Of a stretch of 7,521 bases of DNA, positions 6,038 through 7,521 are shown one piece after another; position 1 is the stretch's first letter; every line of letters starts with the position of its first letter. A program made the translations under genes and the position numbers. The notes below the pieces were generated by a model. The model saw nothing but the letters and a program-made list of their open reading frames with translations, made no database searches and was not told the origin of the DNA. The stretch lies in contig DJRK01000125.1 of the NCBI GenBank assembly GCA_002440065.1, positions 1 to 7,521 on the forward strand, read 5' to 3'. The stretch comes from Atopobium sp. UBA6362 (lineage in GTDB: Bacteria; Actinomycetota; Coriobacteriia; Coriobacteriales; Atopobiaceae).

Positions 6038-6787
6038 ATGCCGCAGAGCGAAAACGAGCCCCAGGTAGAGACCACCAAGGACCGGCTTCGCCTCATCCTC
6101 GGGGAAGAAGGTCTCGCCCGCCTCGACGCATCGACCGTCATGGTCATCGGCCTGGGCGGAGTCGGCTCCAACTGCATGGAGGCGCTCGCTCGCGGCGGCA
6201 TCGGGAACCTCGTGCTGCTCGACCGCGACGTCGTAGCGCCCAGCAACGTCAATCGCCAGGCAATCGCCTACACGAGCACCCTCGGTCGCCCCAAAGCCGA
6301 GGTCTGCCGCAACATGGTCTTGGACATCAACCCCGACGCCCGGGTCACGGCCGTTCGCGCGTTTCTCCCCAAAGACGGAATCGACGAGGTGCTGGGCGAG
6401 CTGCCCAGACCGGACTACGTGGTCGATGCCATCGACACGGTGGCGCAAAAGCTGCAGCTCGCCGCTTGGTGCCAGGCCAAGGGGTACCGGGAGATCTCCG
6501 CAATGGGCGGCGGCAACAAGCTCGATCCCACGAGGCTCAGGTTCTCGCGCGTGGAGGACACGGTCAACTGCCCGCTCGCGCGCGTCATGCGCAAGGAATG
6601 CAGGAAACGTGGTATTCATGACCTGCAGGTTCTTTACTCAGACGAGCAACCCGTCCGCATGGAGAAGATCACCGACGAGCAGTGGCGCGAGAGCGGCAGT
6701 CTCCTGGGGACGATGAGCTACATCCCGCCCATCATGGGCCAGATGATCGCCAGCCGCGTCATCCGCGACCTTCTGGACTGGGAATAG
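6038..6787 (+). CDS. tcdA: tRNA threonylcarbamoyladenosine dehydratase (ThiF/HesA/E1-like family)
   Basis: TcdA (CsdL/YgdL) uses ATP to activate and cyclise the t6A modification at tRNA position 37 to ct6A, improving decoding of ANN codons. The protein has 249 residues, against about 268 in E. coli. Features of the E1-like Rossmann fold are the RLRLILGEEGLARL lead-in (16-29), the nucleotide loop GLGGVGS (38-44), LLDRD (60-64, an acidic residue for ribose binding), the SNVNRQ motif (69-74) with its conserved Arg73, K86 and VVDAIDT (128-134). The TcdA-specific segments SAMGGGNKLDPTR (154-166) and the C-terminal GTMSYIPPIMGQMIASRVI (224-242) separate it from ThiF, MoeB and HesA. It stands alone on the plus strand, divergent from fhs; no csdA or csdE sulfur-relay partner is visible. 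A functional link to the folate genes is not implied by position. Confidence 0.92.
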   Translation: MPQSENEPQVETTKDRLRLILGEEGLARLDASTVMVIGLGGVGSNCMEALARGGIGNLVLLDRDVVAPSNVNRQAIAYTSTLGRPKAEVCRNMVLDINPDARVTAVRAFLPKDGIDEVLGELPRPDYVVDAIDTVAQKLQLAAWCQAKGYREISAMGGGNKLDPTRLRFSRVEDTVNCPLARVMRKECRKRGIHDLQVLYSDEQPVRMEKITDEQWRESGSLLGTMSYIPPIMGQMIASRVIRDLLDWE

Positions 6788-6881
6788 CGGGTTCAAGCCC
6801 GCCGTACCTTTACCGCAGACATAAAAGTCCAGTTCTGCGTTTACTCTTAAATAATTTATAGCTTGAATGAGCTCAAATCCA

Positions 6882-6926
6882 GGGCCTTCCGTCCGGCATT
6901 CGATACAAACGCCGGGCAGAAGGCCC
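6882..6926. repeat. Long imperfect inverted repeat (hairpin), 16-bp arms
   Basis: The left arm GGGCCTTCCGTCCGGC (6882-6897) and right arm GCCGGGCAGAAGGCCC (6911-6926) pair over 16 positions with one mismatch and one G-T pair, around a 13-nt loop. The outer 8 bp and inner 5 bp are perfect. Neither side is followed by a clear U-tract (AATTTCC on the plus strand, TGGATTT on the minus strand), so it is only a weak terminator candidate for tcdA. A structured repeat element or decayed small mobile element is also possible. Confidence 0.6.
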
Positions 6927-6973
6927 AATTTCCAATGCAAAGCGCTCAATAACCACGCAGTATCGAAAAATCA

Positions 6974-7171
6974 TTGTCGAACGCAGGTGATTCGCGCCAA
7001 AATAGCCGATTTCTAAGGGACTTAACGTGTAGCCAGGCCTATCAAGTGATAGAAGAGCCCGGGAATCGGATCGTCAAAGGCACCGTGAGCAAAGCCGAAG
7101 TAATTCCCAACGAATGGAAAGCCGTAGTTGAGCATGGGGCGCCTCGGTCGAATCAACTTCTACAACGATAA
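6974..7171 (+). CDS. Possible short ORF or gene remnant, unrecognised
   Basis: The frame is open from 6953 to the TAA at 7169-7171; a TTG at 6974 would give 65 residues. No ribosome binding site precedes it. The C-terminal half (GTVSKAEVIPNEWKAVVEHG) has a natural-looking mix of charged and hydrophobic residues, whereas the N-terminal part does not. I do not recognise a family. It may be the tail of a decayed gene or a chance frame in a region without stops; no function is proposed. Confidence 0.15.
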   Translation: MSNAGDSRQNSRFLRDLTCSQAYQVIEEPGNRIVKGTVSKAEVIPNEWKAVVEHGAPRSNQLLQR

Positions 7172-7207
7172 GAAAACCCTTTCATCGACCGAAGTCGATG
7201 AAAGGGT
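7168..7207 (-). terminator. Rho-independent terminator of valS
   Basis: Read on the minus strand, ACCCTTTCATCGAC (7207-7194) and GTCGATGAAAGGGT (7189-7176) form a perfect 14-bp stem closed by a C(UUCG)G tetraloop. They are followed by TTTCTTAT (7175-7168). The last stem U plus this run gives the U-rich tail. It starts 51 bp after the valS stop. On the plus strand the tail is CTGTTAAAG, so termination of tcdA transcripts there would be weaker. Confidence 0.88.
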
Positions 7208-7258
7208 CTGTTAAAGCGCTTAACGAGCAAGAACGAACTTACAACCCGCGCCCATTCC

Positions 7259-7521
7259 TTACTCGAAGTCGGCAATCTGGGCCTTGAGCTGCTCTATCGT
7301 GGCGATGAGCTCGGCCTGCTGGGAGCGCTTCTTCTCGATGACGGTGGGCGCGGCCTTGGCGACGAAGCCCTCGTTGCCGAGCGTGCGCTCGACGCCGGCG
7401 AGGTCCTTCTCGGCCTTCGCAAGCTCCTTCTTGAGGCGCGCGGCCTCCGCGGCGAGGTCGACGAGGCCGCCGAGGTCGACGAAGATCTCGAGCGAGCCGT
7501 CGGCAGCGGAAACGGCACCGG
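7259..7521 (-). CDS. valS: Valyl-tRNA synthetase, C-terminal end (5' part outside the window)
   Basis: Only the last 86 residues are in the window. They form the C-terminal tRNA-binding arm of class I valyl-tRNA synthetase: a GSLEIFVDLGGLVDLAAEAA strand-turn-helix lead-in, then a long charged antiparallel coiled coil. This carries the family signature LGNEGFVAKAAPTVIEKKR (LxNexFvakAP-xvvekEr) and ends IATIEQLKAQIADFE. In ValS this arm packs on the D- and T-arm corner of tRNA-Val; the enzyme charges tRNA-Val with valine in the cytoplasm. The stop TAA (7261-7259) is followed by a strong terminator, so valS ends its transcription unit here. The catalytic HIGH and KMSKS motifs are outside the window and cannot be checked. 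Confidence 0.92.
   Translation of the reverse strand, partial: GAVSAADGSLEIFVDLGGLVDLAAEAARLKKELAKAEKDLAGVERTLGNEGFVAKAAPTVIEKKRSQQAELIATIEQLKAQIADFE

Larger units (their letters stand above)
6788..7258. other. AT-enriched intergenic region between convergent tcdA and valS
   Basis: These 471 bp hold no recognised gene. Composition is visibly more AT-rich than the flanking genes, for example TTAAATAATTTATAG near 6847-6861. It contains a hairpin at 6882-6926, a short unrecognised plus-strand reading frame ending at 7171, a 6-bp-arm dyad CTATCA-AG-TGATAG at 7039-7052 and the valS terminator at 7168-7207. A 49-codon plus-strand frame from ATG 6867 has no ribosome site and no recognisable product. 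The region may be the remains of a decayed acquired segment, but no transposase remnant or flanking repeat is visible. Confidence 0.6.

Noticed and set aside
6787..6802. GCGGG-TTCAAG-CCCGC, resembling a tRNA T-arm and a possible attachment site or terminator.
   Set aside because: The loop is 6 nt rather than 7, no other tRNA arms or acceptor stem can be found around it, and no U-tract follows. Treated as chance.
7000..7171. A minus-strand frame opposite the small plus-strand ORF, starting MLNYGFPFVGNYFGFAHG.
   Set aside because: It is short, has no ribosome site and no recognisable family, and competes with the plus-strand frame. Not supportable as a gene.

Overview
This is a GC-rich bacterial chromosomal window whose core is a compact minus-strand cluster for folate and one-carbon metabolism. 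Gene content and protein style suggest a high-GC Gram-positive anaerobe or fermenter: stand-alone formate-THF ligase (Fhs), FchA-type cyclohydrolase, a FolD resembling those of anaerobic Clostridia and Coriobacteria, and a membrane-anchored double zinc ribbon protein. My best guess is the Coriobacteriia (Olsenella/Collinsella/Atopobium-like). That placement is inference from remembered protein style, not from a search.

Layout, left to right. 1-416 (minus, runs off the left edge): two-TM protein with a double zinc ribbon, probably with its own extended -10 promoter at 484-492. 497-1903 (minus): folC. 1928-1965: a REP-like palindrome with a degenerate tandem partner, overlapping the stop codon of the next gene. 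1963-2559 (minus): folE. 2562-3413 (minus): folD. 3418-4047 (minus): fchA-type cyclohydrolase. 4153-5826 (minus): fhs. A 211-bp divergent intergenic region carries a likely minus-strand promoter for fhs and a likely plus-strand promoter for tcdA (6038-6787). Then comes a 471-bp, visibly more AT-rich gap between convergent genes. It holds a 16-bp-arm hairpin, one unrecognised short reading frame and a strong UUCG-tetraloop terminator for the last gene, valS (7259 to the right edge, minus, C-terminal 86 residues only).

How the genes work together. Transcription of the cluster probably runs fhs > fchA > folD > folE > folC. Fhs charges THF with formate to give 10-formyl-THF, the cyclohydrolase converts this to methenyl-THF, and FolD reduces it to methylene-THF. 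FolE starts de novo pterin synthesis from GTP, and FolC makes or polyglutamylates the folate carrier. One transcript could therefore supply both the cofactor and the one-carbon units loaded on it. The gaps of 4 bp (fchA/folD) and 2 bp (folD/folE) suggest translational coupling.

The most interesting detail is that FolD has lost two residues of the classical bifunctional active site: the catalytic Lys is Ala52 and the Gln is Phe96. It sits directly beside a separate cyclohydrolase gene. This suggests a dehydrogenase-only FolD, with the cyclohydrolase step carried by FchA. I see no phage, CRISPR, toxin-antitoxin or defence system, and no clearly new multi-gene system.
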